Of a stretch of DNA of 16,854 bases, positions 7,765 to 15,421 are shown piece after piece. Origin of the DNA: Bacteroidales bacterium (GTDB taxonomy: Bacteria; Bacteroidota; Bacteroidia; Bacteroidales; UBA1556); contig JAOZSY010000031.1 in NCBI GenBank assembly GCA_029939445.1, positions 1-16,854 of the forward strand, written 5' to 3'. The position numbers were made by a program, and so were the translations under genes. The notes under the pieces are model-generated. The model searched no databases. It was not told where the DNA came from and saw only the letters and a program-made list of their open reading frames with translations. Positions within the stretch are counted from its first letter, which is position 1. Each line of letters opens with the position of its first letter.

Positions 7765-7791
7765 TAATCAGTTTATCTTAATATTGGTTGG

Positions 7792-7821
7792 CAAAAGTAA
7801 CTATTTTTCACTATTCAACAA
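7792..7821 (-). promoter_or_regulatory. candidate Bacteroidota-type promoter for tsaB
   Basis: On the minus strand TTG (7821-7819), 19 bases, then TACTTTTG (7799-7792) fit the -33/-7 pattern of Bacteroidota housekeeping promoters. It gives a leader of about 20 bases before the tsaB ATG. The -33 part lies inside the last codons of the upstream gene. This is the only candidate promoter in the window where both elements fit the spacing. Confidence 0.5.
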
Positions 7822-9642
7822 CTCACTATAATCACTTACTGTGCGTGGGTTAAATACCAACGAAAAGACATTAAAACTACGGTATTGCTTCGATACTTCT
7901 TCAGCATATTTTTCTGAGTGAAAGTTCTCTGATAAGTATGCAAAGCCACCAGCAATTTCAACCTTTTTAAGCTCATTAAAACGTGATTCTACTGCATTTT
8001 CTTGTTCTTCATTTTGTGGTACAACAGCTACTTTAAAAATATCAATTTCATCATCTTTTCCAAGATATTTAAGAATAATACCCGTAAGTTCAGCCTCCAT
8101 AATAGATTCTTCTTTAGAAACAACACCATCAGCATTTATCAATAGACTTATAACATCAATTAAGTTAGAGGCTTGCTCTTTTGGGGGAGAGCTCTTAAGA
8201 TATTGGTGTACACTATCGCGCAACTTATTATATTTATCACTAGAGTGGTCCTCATATTTATGTATTTCATTCCAATCTATTTCTATATGCCAATTATCAG
8301 CAAACTCCTGAATATACTTCTTCTCAAGATCATCAAGGTCGTTATCTATCATGGCTAAACGACCAAGAATAATTATAATTTTATCGGCAGCAGAAGGTTG
8401 GAATAGGCTCTTTGCCAAATCTCCAGCTTCCTTGCGCTCCATATTTAATGCTCTTAATAGTAGTTTAAAGAAACTCACTTTTTTATTGGCATTCATAAAA
8501 AGACCAATACCAATTAATAAGCTGATAGTACTAGCAAGTACCCAAAGTACATTTCCTGATAGTTGAGCATAACCACCGCCACCAATATTTTTAATACCAA
8601 ACAGAATATTTATAAAAAGACTAATAAACATTGCAGAAATAGAGATGCTTTCAGCAACTAATTGCTCATGCTTTCGTTTCCATAATTTGTTTACAATAAA
8701 ATAAATTTGAAAGAAGCTTAAAATTGCAGCAAGCCATCCAAGCCCGTCAAGAACCTTTTCTTGCATTGTGTATTCTTCCTTATAAACATCCCAGTTTACA
8801 CCGTCAGTGTCAGTAAAATTAACACTTTTCCATTTAGAATGTGAAAAGTTATTAAGCTGAATTCCTTTAAGGTTAGATTTTAAATCAAAGTAAAGTGAAT
8901 CGAGAAGCTTTTCCTTTTCCTTATCAATATTTTTAGTATTTGCTGCAATAACACTTTTTACAGAATAGGTTGAAATCTCATCATCTTGCCACGAATAAGT
9001 TCGTGCATAAATAGTAGCAGGAGAATAGCAACTCTCATCATTACTTATTTCTATTGGTAGTAACTTAAGACTGTTCTGTATACTATCAGCCAATTGCACA
9101 AGAAAATTAGATGGCACACCACCCACATAGAAAAAAGCATCAATTTCTCCATTTTGAAGAGCAATTATACTTTTATTTACATCAATATTTATATTTTTCC
9201 ATGATAGTTTACTAATTTTTTTCAAAAAATTAGCAGTAAAATTTGTTCCTGAATTCATGCCACCCATTCCAATATTCTTTCCACCCAAATCAAGAAAAGA
9301 ATTAAGAACTGAGTTTTTAAGAGTTATTAGTTGAATTTCTTCATTGTATAATGGTAAAAATACCTTTATGAAATCCTCACTATTTTTATGCGTCTTGCCA
9401 TAATCGTATAATACATCGTATTGAAGAAATGCTAGCTGTATATTGTTAGAATCCAGTAGTTTGATATTTTCAATACTGCCTTTTGATGTAATAATATTTA
9501 ACTTAACACCAGTATTATTATCAATGTCTTGAGCAAATTGATTATATGTTTCTCCTTTTATTCCTGAAACTATATTTAACTGAGCTTCAGAATTTAAAGA
9601 GAAAACAAATAGAATTAAAAAGGATAATAAAATGTTTTTCAT
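7801..9642 (-). CDS. TAXI-type solute-binding domain fused to membrane helices and a TerB-like cytoplasmic domain
   Basis: A 613-residue protein of three parts. Residues 1-20 are a signal peptide, and about 22-285 form a periplasmic solute-binding domain of the TAXI TRAP-transporter type: LNIVSGIKGETYNQFAQDI, LLDSNNIQLAFLQYDVLYD, DLGGKNIGMGGMNSGT, and the LQNGEIDAFFYVGGVPSNFL stretch at 162-181 that is typical of the family. Three hydrophobic helices follow at about 301-319, 331-349 and 363-384. The cytoplasmic remainder contains a TerB-like all-helical acidic domain (about 405-535) with two repeats, LGRLAMIDNDLDDLEKKYIQ and LLINADGVVSKEESIM, then an unassigned tail that includes a GGFAYLSENF segment. 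TAXI proteins normally hand a ligand to a TRAP permease. No TRAP permease gene is seen here, so this looks like a ligand sensor or signalling protein rather than a transporter. Domain calls are by pattern; function is inference. Confidence 0.75.
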   Translation of the reverse strand: MKNILLSFLILFVFSLNSEAQLNIVSGIKGETYNQFAQDIDNNTGVKLNIITSKGSIENIKLLDSNNIQLAFLQYDVLYDYGKTHKNSEDFIKVFLPLYNEEIQLITLKNSVLNSFLDLGGKNIGMGGMNSGTNFTANFLKKISKLSWKNINIDVNKSIIALQNGEIDAFFYVGGVPSNFLVQLADSIQNSLKLLPIEISNDESCYSPATIYARTYSWQDDEISTYSVKSVIAANTKNIDKEKEKLLDSLYFDLKSNLKGIQLNNFSHSKWKSVNFTDTDGVNWDVYKEEYTMQEKVLDGLGWLAAILSFFQIYFIVNKLWKRKHEQLVAESISISAMFISLFINILFGIKNIGGGGYAQLSGNVLWVLASTISLLIGIGLFMNANKKVSFFKLLLRALNMERKEAGDLAKSLFQPSAADKIIIILGRLAMIDNDLDDLEKKYIQEFADNWHIEIDWNEIHKYEDHSSDKYNKLRDSVHQYLKSSPPKEQASNLIDVISLLINADGVVSKEESIMEAELTGIILKYLGKDDEIDIFKVAVVPQNEEQENAVESRFNELKKVEIAGGFAYLSENFHSEKYAEEVSKQYRSFNVFSLVFNPRTVSDYSELLNSEK

Positions 9643-9690
9643 AATAAATAGGGTTATTAATAAAGCAAATCTGTAATTAGTTATTTTAGT

Positions 9691-9734
9691 AAGAAAACCC
9701 CAAGTAGTTGTTAGTTATGACTTGGTGTTTTCTT
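9691..9734 (-). terminator. hairpin terminator downstream of the pyrophosphatase gene
   Basis: Arms AAGAAAACCCCAAG (9691-9704) and CTTGGTGTTTTCTT (9721-9734) pair over 14 positions with one mismatch and a 16-base loop. Read on the minus strand the second arm ends in GGGGTTTTCTT, giving a G-rich then T-rich profile. It starts 11 bases after the pyrophosphatase stop and separates that gene from the TAXI-TerB gene. Confidence 0.7.
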
Positions 9735-9744
9735 TATAGGTATT

Positions 9745-10419
9745 TTATACGCTACTTAGCAGGTTGCCAAGCTTCTCAAACTTATCTTGATAGTCTTTTT
9801 GCGACCTAACAATTATTTCCAAAGCTTCTTCTCTACCAAAGGTGTGAGTGATCTCAACTTCTTTCTTATTACCAGGAAGATCTTTATAAGTTAGAAAATA
9901 GTGCTTAAGTCTATTAATAACAGTCTCAGGAATTTCTGATATATCATTAAATCCAGCATATAAAGCATCATTGCGAAGCACGGCAACAATCTTATCGTCA
10001 GATTCGTTATCGTCAATCATTCTAAATCCCCCAATAGGTTTAGCTTTCACTAAAATATCGCCATGACTAATTACTTTCTCAGTGAGGATACAAATGTCTA
10101 TAGGGTCTTGATCTCCTTTGATATCTTTTTTACCAGATTTCTCCATACAATATTCAGCAACGCTAACATCGCTATAGGTTTGTGGTATAAAGCCATATAG
10201 TGCCGGAATAACATTAGAGTATTTCTGTGGCCTGTCGATAATTAAATATCCAGAAGCCTTATCAACTTCATATTTTACAGTATCGGTAGGCACCATTTCT
10301 ACAAAACAAGTAATAACATCAGGGCTCTCAGGACCAATATCAACACCATGCCATGGATGCGATTTATATCTTAATCCCATTAACTTTCCAATGGGATCCA
10401 TTAATTTGTTTGAATTCAT
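9745..10419 (-). CDS. ppa: inorganic pyrophosphatase (family I)
   Basis: A cytoplasmic Mg-dependent enzyme that splits pyrophosphate into two phosphates, pulling biosynthetic reactions forward. Visible marks: EMVPTDTVKYEVDKASG (substrate-binding Lys region, 41-57), ALYGFIPQTY at 73-82, the metal signature GDQDPIDI at 102-109 with Asp103, Asp105 and Asp108, and further metal aspartates in MIDDNESDD (134-142). The late segment HYFLTYKDLPGNKKEV is the usual YK-containing helix and loop. At 224 residues it is longer than the E. coli enzyme (about 176), with an N-terminal extension (HPWHGVDIGPESPD) seen in some Bacteroidota-type enzymes. It is divergent from the PEP mutase operon. The pyrophosphate released by any nucleotide activation of phosphonate would be a substrate, but a housekeeping role is sufficient explanation. 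Confidence 0.95.
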   Translation of the reverse strand: MNSNKLMDPIGKLMGLRYKSHPWHGVDIGPESPDVITCFVEMVPTDTVKYEVDKASGYLIIDRPQKYSNVIPALYGFIPQTYSDVSVAEYCMEKSGKKDIKGDQDPIDICILTEKVISHGDILVKAKPIGGFRMIDDNESDDKIVAVLRNDALYAGFNDISEIPETVINRLKHYFLTYKDLPGNKKEVEITHTFGREEALEIIVRSQKDYQDKFEKLGNLLSSV

Positions 10420-10439
10420 ATCGTTATATTTGATTTACA

Positions 10440-10447
10440 CAAAAATA
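10440..10447 (-). promoter_or_regulatory. candidate -7 promoter element for ppa
   Basis: On the minus strand TATTTTTG matches TAnnTTTG, 21 bases before the ppa ATG, implying a leader of about 14 bases. No clear -33 TTG is present. Confidence 0.35.
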
Positions 10448-10542
10448 GTAAAAAATTATAGTCTTATACATTTAGTATGTTTAATTAATAAAAATGATTG
10501 TAGATATTTACTTTTCAGACACTCTAATACAATAAACTAAAT

Positions 10543-10573
10543 TAGATTTGCGTATATAAAAATGCTAATTTTG
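10543..10573 (+). promoter_or_regulatory. two candidate -7 promoter elements for the phosphonate operon
   Basis: TAGATTTG (10543-10550) and TAATTTTG (10566-10573) both match TAnnTTTG. The first would give a leader of about 30 bases before the ATG at 10587 and is the more plausible; the second would leave only a few bases. Neither has an evident -33 TTG at 19-21 bases. The rest of the 167-base gap between ppa and this operon holds nothing else I can identify. Confidence 0.4.
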
Positions 10574-10586
10574 TTTTTTATGATTT

Positions 10587-11903
10587 ATGACAAAAACTAT
10601 GGCAAATAAAACTGTATATGTTGGGATGAGTGCAGATTTAATTCATCCTGGACATCTAAATATAATAAAGGAAGCGAGCAAATTAGGAGAAGTAACAATT
10701 GGCTTATTAACTGATAAAGCAATTGCGAGCTATAAACGACTTCCTGCATTAAAATATGAGCAAAGAAAAATAGTTGTAGAAAGCATTAAAGGTGTTAATG
10801 ATGTAGTGCCTCAAAATGAGCTTGATTATGCCAATAATCTTAATGAATTGAAGCCTAATTATGTTGTTCATGGCGACGATTGGAAAAATGGTGTTCAGCA
10901 AAAGACTCGCCAGAATGTAATTGATACACTAAAACAATGGGGAGGTGAGTTATATGAGGTGCCATATACTAAGGGTATTTCATCAACACAACTTATTCAA
11001 TCGATAAAAGAAATTGGAACTACGCCAGAAGTTCGCATGTCGAAATTGCGACGATTAATTGATGCAAAATCAATAGTGAAAGTAATGGAAGCTCATAATG
11101 GTCTTACGGGACTTATTGTTGAGAATGCATTTGTAAATAAAGATGGAGCAAAAAGAGAATTTGATGCAATGTGGCTTAGTAGTTTAACCGACTCTACAGC
11201 TAAGGGAAAGCCAGATATTGAGGCAGTTGACGTGACTTCGCGCTTACATGGTTTAAATGATATTCTTGAAGTAACCACTAAGCCAATTATTTATGATGGC
11301 GATACTGGTGGTATTCCTGAACATTTTGTTTTTACTGTTAGAACTCTTGAAAGATTAGGTGTTTCGGCAGTTATTATTGAAGATAAAACTGGATTAAAGA
11401 AAAATTCGCTTTTTGGAACAGAAGTAGCACAAACTCAGGATACTATTGAGAAGTTTTGTGAGAAAATATCTGCTGGTAAAAGGGCTCAGGTAACTAAGGA
11501 TTTTATGATAATAGCTCGTATAGAGAGCCTTATACTTAATCAAGGAAATGATGATGCCATTGAAAGAGCTAAGGCCTATATAGATGCTGGTGCTGATGCA
11601 ATTATGATTCATAGTAAGGAGAAGGATGGTGAGGAGATAATGGAGTTTTGCAATAGATATAAGAAGATAGATGGAAATGTGCCTTTGGTAGCTGTTCCAT
11701 CAAGTTATAATCATCTTACAGAGCAGCAATTAAGTGATGCTGGAGTGAATATTGTTATTTATGCAAATCATTTATTACGAAGTGCTTATCCCGCAATGAT
11801 GGAAACAGCAGAGAGTATTCTAGAAAATGAACGTTCGCTAGAAGTTGATGATAAATGTATGTCAATAAAAGAAATATTAAACCTAATTCCAGGAACTAAA
11901 TAA
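10587..11903 (+). CDS. aepX: phosphoenolpyruvate mutase with N-terminal nucleotidylyltransferase domain
   Basis: This enzyme makes phosphonopyruvate from PEP, forming the C-P bond that commits carbon to phosphonates. Residues about 7-140 are an HxGH nucleotidylyltransferase domain: VYVGMSADLIHPGHLNIIKEA with His20 and His23, then GDDW at 96-99 and ISSTQLI at 131-137, like glycerol-3-phosphate cytidylyltransferases. Residues about 150-438 are the PEP mutase/isocitrate lyase barrel: MWLSSL at 195-200, YDGDTGG at 236-242, and the diagnostic EDKTGLKKNS at 265-274 with the mutase loop. The fused form of about 430 residues is known in other bacteria, but the role of its first domain is not settled; I infer activation of a phosphonate with CTP. 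The ATG at 10587 is the first; another at 10599 is also before the domain. The stop overlaps the next ATG by one base, and the gene opens a tightly packed operon. Confidence 0.95.
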   Translation: MTKTMANKTVYVGMSADLIHPGHLNIIKEASKLGEVTIGLLTDKAIASYKRLPALKYEQRKIVVESIKGVNDVVPQNELDYANNLNELKPNYVVHGDDWKNGVQQKTRQNVIDTLKQWGGELYEVPYTKGISSTQLIQSIKEIGTTPEVRMSKLRRLIDAKSIVKVMEAHNGLTGLIVENAFVNKDGAKREFDAMWLSSLTDSTAKGKPDIEAVDVTSRLHGLNDILEVTTKPIIYDGDTGGIPEHFVFTVRTLERLGVSAVIIEDKTGLKKNSLFGTEVAQTQDTIEKFCEKISAGKRAQVTKDFMIIARIESLILNQGNDDAIERAKAYIDAGADAIMIHSKEKDGEEIMEFCNRYKKIDGNVPLVAVPSSYNHLTEQQLSDAGVNIVIYANHLLRSAYPAMMETAESILENERSLEVDDKCMSIKEILNLIPGTK

Positions 11904-13033
11904 TGATTAATACAGAGAAATTTTTCCTGAAATTAAAGGAAAATAATATTGATTTTTTTACGGGAGTACCAGATTCACTATTAAAGGAAATATGCTCATA
12001 TATATCTGATAATACTGATGGTAGCAATCATATAATAGCTGCGAATGAAGGTAATGCAATTGCTTTGGCAGCAGGGTACCATATGGCAAGTAGAAAAATT
12101 CCAATGGTATATATGCAGAACTCAGGTTTTGGGAATGCCGTAAATCCACTAATGTCGCTGACGAGTGAGGCGGTATATCGAATTCCGATGTTGCTTATGA
12201 TTGGCTGGCGTGGCGAACCTGATATTAAAGATGAACCACAGCATATTGCACAGGGCGCACAGACAATTGCATTTTTAGAAGCAGCTCAAATTCCATATGT
12301 GGTATTAAGTCCTGATGAGAATGAGGCAATTCTGCAACTAAATATGGCAGTTTTGCAAATTTCGCAAAGCTCAAGTCCTTTTGCCATTGTGGTTCGTAAA
12401 GATACATTCGAAAAATACTCTATGAATTCAAAAATAGAAACAGAGTATAAACTAAGCCGTGAGGATGTTATAAAAGCCATTGTAGATAAGCAAAATGGGA
12501 GTGAGGTAATAGTTTCTACCACTGGCAAAACTTCTCGCGAATTGTTTGAATATAGAGATAAGATAGATCAAAACCATGATAGAGATTTTCTAACGGTAGG
12601 TTCTATGGGACATGCTAGTCAGATAGCTCTTGGTGTTGCCATTACAAAGCCAAATACAGAAGTTGTATGTATTGATGGCGACGGAGCATTATTAATGCAT
12701 ATGGGTTCAATGGCTATTATTGGTAAAGCTAACCCTAATAATTTAATCCATATTATTATTAATAATGGCGCTCACGAATCGGTTGGAGGCCAAGCCACAG
12801 TTGGCTTTGATATTGATATTCCTAAATTGGCAAAGGCTAATAATTATAAATATGCAATAACTGTAAATGATTTAAATTCATTTGATAAGGCATTTGAAGA
12901 GGCTAGAGAGAGTGATGGCTCTTCATTAATTGAAGTAAGAGTGAAGCTTGGTTCAAGAAAAGACCTTGGAAGACCTTCGATTCCTCCTTTGAGTAATAAG
13001 CGTAAATTTATGAGCTTTTTAAAAGATAATTAG
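11903..13033 (+). CDS. ppd: phosphonopyruvate decarboxylase
   Basis: A TPP- and Mg-dependent enzyme that decarboxylates phosphonopyruvate to phosphonoacetaldehyde, the irreversible step that drives the unfavourable PEP mutase reaction. The 376 residues carry FFTGVPDSLLKEIC at 18-31 (a stretch characteristic of this enzyme), NEGNAIALAAGYHMAS at 48-63 with Glu49 placed to activate the TPP aminopyrimidine, GWRGEPDIKDEPQH at 101-114, and the TPP-binding motif IDGDGALLMHMG at 257-268 ending with INNGAHESVGGQ at 286-297. Both halves (pyrimidine and pyrophosphate domains) are present and intact. The start ATG overlaps the aepX stop by one base (TAATG), which suggests coupled translation. Context (PEP mutase before, aldehyde reductase after) fully agrees with the assignment over other TPP decarboxylases such as sulfopyruvate decarboxylase. 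Confidence 0.95.
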   Translation: MINTEKFFLKLKENNIDFFTGVPDSLLKEICSYISDNTDGSNHIIAANEGNAIALAAGYHMASRKIPMVYMQNSGFGNAVNPLMSLTSEAVYRIPMLLMIGWRGEPDIKDEPQHIAQGAQTIAFLEAAQIPYVVLSPDENEAILQLNMAVLQISQSSSPFAIVVRKDTFEKYSMNSKIETEYKLSREDVIKAIVDKQNGSEVIVSTTGKTSRELFEYRDKIDQNHDRDFLTVGSMGHASQIALGVAITKPNTEVVCIDGDGALLMHMGSMAIIGKANPNNLIHIIINNGAHESVGGQATVGFDIDIPKLAKANNYKYAITVNDLNSFDKAFEEARESDGSSLIEVRVKLGSRKDLGRPSIPPLSNKRKFMSFLKDN

Positions 13034-13037
13034 GATT

Positions 13038-14159
13038 ATGCAGCAAGAGATAATCAGAGAAAGCGAAATTAAGTTATTGGATGCTATTATAGAAAAATAT
13101 GATCCAAATAAAATATTTTTAGTCCATGGTAAAAATTCATATAAAAACTCTGGTGCTGAATTGTTTATTGCGAATAAATTTAATAATCAGCTTTCAAGTT
13201 TCTCTGATTTTGATGTAAATCCCAATAGTATTGATTTACAGAAAGGAATAGAATTATTTAATAAAGGCGATTACGAATTGATTATAGCAATTGGTGGTGG
13301 AAGCGTTATTGATATGGCTAAATTAATTTCGGGAATGGCTACTCAGCCCACAGAAGTTGAGAACCTTATTAAGGGAGATATTGATTTTGATAATAGCAAT
13401 ATTGACTTAATGGCAATTCCAACTACTGCAGGTACAGGAGCCGAAGCTACGCATTTTGCAGTTGCATATATCAATAAACAGAAATACTCTGTTTCCAATG
13501 ATAGTATTCTTCCTAAATATGTATTCTTATCACCAAGATTTTTAATTTCGACAAGCCCATATTTAATTGCTGTAACGGGAGTAGATGCCATGGCGCAAGC
13601 AATGGAGTCGCAATGGAGCATTAATGCAACTGCTGAGTCAGAGAAGTATTCTTTGGAAGCATTCAATATTATTTGGAATAATTTAGAAGCCGCTGTAATT
13701 GATAATAATGAAAAGGCTAAAGCCAAAATGCTTGAAGCTTCGTTTATTGCGGGTAAGGCTATAAATATAACAAAAACCACTGCACCACATGCTTTATCTT
13801 ATTTTTTTACAAGTTATTACGGCATTGCACATGGCCATGCTGTAGGTCTAAGTTTAGCCTTTTTTCTGAAATTCAACTCAGAAGTTACGGATGTGGATTG
13901 TACCCTTAATAATGGAGCTAATATTGTGAAAAAAAGAATTATAAAGCTATTGACAATAATGAATGCAGATGAAAATACGGCATTTGATATTCTTAATGAT
14001 TTTCTTAAAAAAATAGGACTAGAACTAAATATTAAGAAGTTAATAGGAAATATAGATACGGTATTAATGCTTAGTAGTATTAATTTTGAACGCCTTAATA
14101 ATAATCCTCGTATGGTTAGTAATGATACCATAAAGGATTTTTTAAATACTAATAATTAA
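13038..14159 (+). CDS. phosphonoacetaldehyde reductase, iron-containing alcohol dehydrogenase family
   Basis: A 373-residue member of the iron-ADH family, predicted to reduce phosphonoacetaldehyde to 2-hydroxyethylphosphonate with NAD(P)H. Visible: GGGSVIDMAK at 86-95 (nucleotide-binding loop), IPTTAGTGAEAT at 127-138, GVDAMAQAMESQWS at 181-194, and HALSYFFTSYYGIAHGHAVG at 251-270. Mapped on the family, the metal ligands are Asp183, Gln187 (His in FucO-type enzymes), His251 and His265. Gln at the second ligand also seems usual in reductases found in phosphonate clusters. It starts 4 bases after the decarboxylase stop. The family alone does not fix the substrate; the position right after aepX and ppd does. 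No phosphonoacetaldehyde aminotransferase is in the window, so the alcohol branch rather than 2-aminoethylphosphonate is indicated. Confidence 0.88.
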   Translation: MQQEIIRESEIKLLDAIIEKYDPNKIFLVHGKNSYKNSGAELFIANKFNNQLSSFSDFDVNPNSIDLQKGIELFNKGDYELIIAIGGGSVIDMAKLISGMATQPTEVENLIKGDIDFDNSNIDLMAIPTTAGTGAEATHFAVAYINKQKYSVSNDSILPKYVFLSPRFLISTSPYLIAVTGVDAMAQAMESQWSINATAESEKYSLEAFNIIWNNLEAAVIDNNEKAKAKMLEASFIAGKAINITKTTAPHALSYFFTSYYGIAHGHAVGLSLAFFLKFNSEVTDVDCTLNNGANIVKKRIIKLLTIMNADENTAFDILNDFLKKIGLELNIKKLIGNIDTVLMLSSINFERLNNNPRMVSNDTIKDFLNTNN

Positions 14160-15421
14160 TGCTTGCTCACTTATTATATATAGACCCAGCATCTACCAGT
14201 GCATTATTATATATTATTGTTGCAGTATTTGCTACAGTAGCATATTCTTTGCGTGGATTTTTCTATAAACTCAAAAATTTTGTTCTTGGCAGAGGTTTTA
14301 GTACCGACAATGAGTTTGGTGATTCTGATATTATCTTTTATTCCGAAGGAAAACAATACTGGAATGTATTTTTACCAATAATTAGAGCGTTGGAGGAAAA
14401 AGGTAGGGCTTGTGTTTATTTATCATCAGATAAAGATGATCCGGGTTTAAAATATTCATCAAATTTATACCAAAGTAAGTATATTGGTAATATAACGATG
14501 ACGTCGGTGTATTTGAGTAAGCTTAAAGCGAAATTTGTGGGAATGACTACGCCACAGCTTGATGTTATGATGATTCGTCGTTCAAACAATGTTAGTCATT
14601 ATGGGCATATTGTACATGCTCCAATAGATGTTTTTACTTACCGAAAATTTGCCTTCGACTATTTTGATTCAGTATTTTGTTCAGGGCCTCATCAAATAAA
14701 AGGGATTAGGCAATTAGAAAAACAAAGAGAAACTGATGAAAAACTTCTTTTGGAAACAGGGCTTACATATTACGATATAATGCTTGATGAGATTTCCCAT
14801 TTACCAAAAAATGTAAATATAAATCCTGTAGTATTGGTTGCTCCAACATGGAAAGAATATTCAATAATTAATAGGTTTGGCACAGATTTTTTTGATGCAT
14901 TATTAAACAATAGTAATTATAATATTATTTTACGCCCACACCCACAAAGCTATGTAAGCTTTCCAAAAGTCATATCTGATATTGAGAAAAAATTTGTTAA
15001 TGAAGCTCGCTTTAGTATAGATAATAATCGCTTGGGAACGGAGAGTATGGCAAAGGCTGATATTATGATAAGTGACCTATCGGGGGTAATATGGGACTTT
15101 GCTTTTCTTTATTCGAAGCCAGTTCTTCTGCTTAAAACAAATTTTGATGATATATTGGGATTTGAGGGTAGCGAACTTAATTATGAGATGTGGGAAGTTA
15201 AAGAGCGAAAAAGACTAGGGAAGATATTTGATGAGAATGATGTGTCAAATATTAGTGATATTGTTAATAATCTAATTTCAAATCCTCCAGAGATGCAATT
15301 ATCTGATTTGAAGGATGAATCGGTATTTAATTTTGGAAAAGCTGGCGAAGTAGCTGCATACCAGATTATTACTATTGTAGATAATATCCATTTGGATGAT
15401 AATAAAGGAGGGCAAGAATAA
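14159..15421 (+). CDS. CDP-glycerol glycerophosphotransferase-like (TagB/TagF-type) membrane-associated transferase
   Basis: A 420-residue protein with one N-terminal hydrophobic helix (about 14-32) and then a GT-B fold like that of teichoic acid polymerases and primases. Diagnostic motifs are VAPTWKEYS at 227-235, ILRPHPQS at 257-264 and SDLSGVIWDFAFLYSKPVLL at 305-324, matching the RPHP and SD.S.v.fDf...kPv elements of TagB/TagF. Those enzymes transfer glycerol phosphate or ribitol phosphate from a CDP-activated donor to a membrane-linked acceptor at the cytoplasmic face. No glycerol- or ribitol-activating gene is nearby, while the operon makes a phosphonate and carries a nucleotidylyltransferase domain. 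I therefore infer a CMP-phosphonate donor. The start overlaps the reductase stop by one base, and the end overlaps the YidC-like gene by one base. The fold is confident; the donor is a hypothesis. Confidence 0.82.
   Translation: MLAHLLYIDPASTSALLYIIVAVFATVAYSLRGFFYKLKNFVLGRGFSTDNEFGDSDIIFYSEGKQYWNVFLPIIRALEEKGRACVYLSSDKDDPGLKYSSNLYQSKYIGNITMTSVYLSKLKAKFVGMTTPQLDVMMIRRSNNVSHYGHIVHAPIDVFTYRKFAFDYFDSVFCSGPHQIKGIRQLEKQRETDEKLLLETGLTYYDIMLDEISHLPKNVNINPVVLVAPTWKEYSIINRFGTDFFDALLNNSNYNIILRPHPQSYVSFPKVISDIEKKFVNEARFSIDNNRLGTESMAKADIMISDLSGVIWDFAFLYSKPVLLLKTNFDDILGFEGSELNYEMWEVKERKRLGKIFDENDVSNISDIVNNLISNPPEMQLSDLKDESVFNFGKAGEVAAYQIITIVDNIHLDDNKGGQE

Noticed and set aside
13343..13780. Minus-strand open frame of 145 codons
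   Set aside because: It is antisense to the clearly conserved reductase gene and matches nothing; long antisense frames like this occur by chance.
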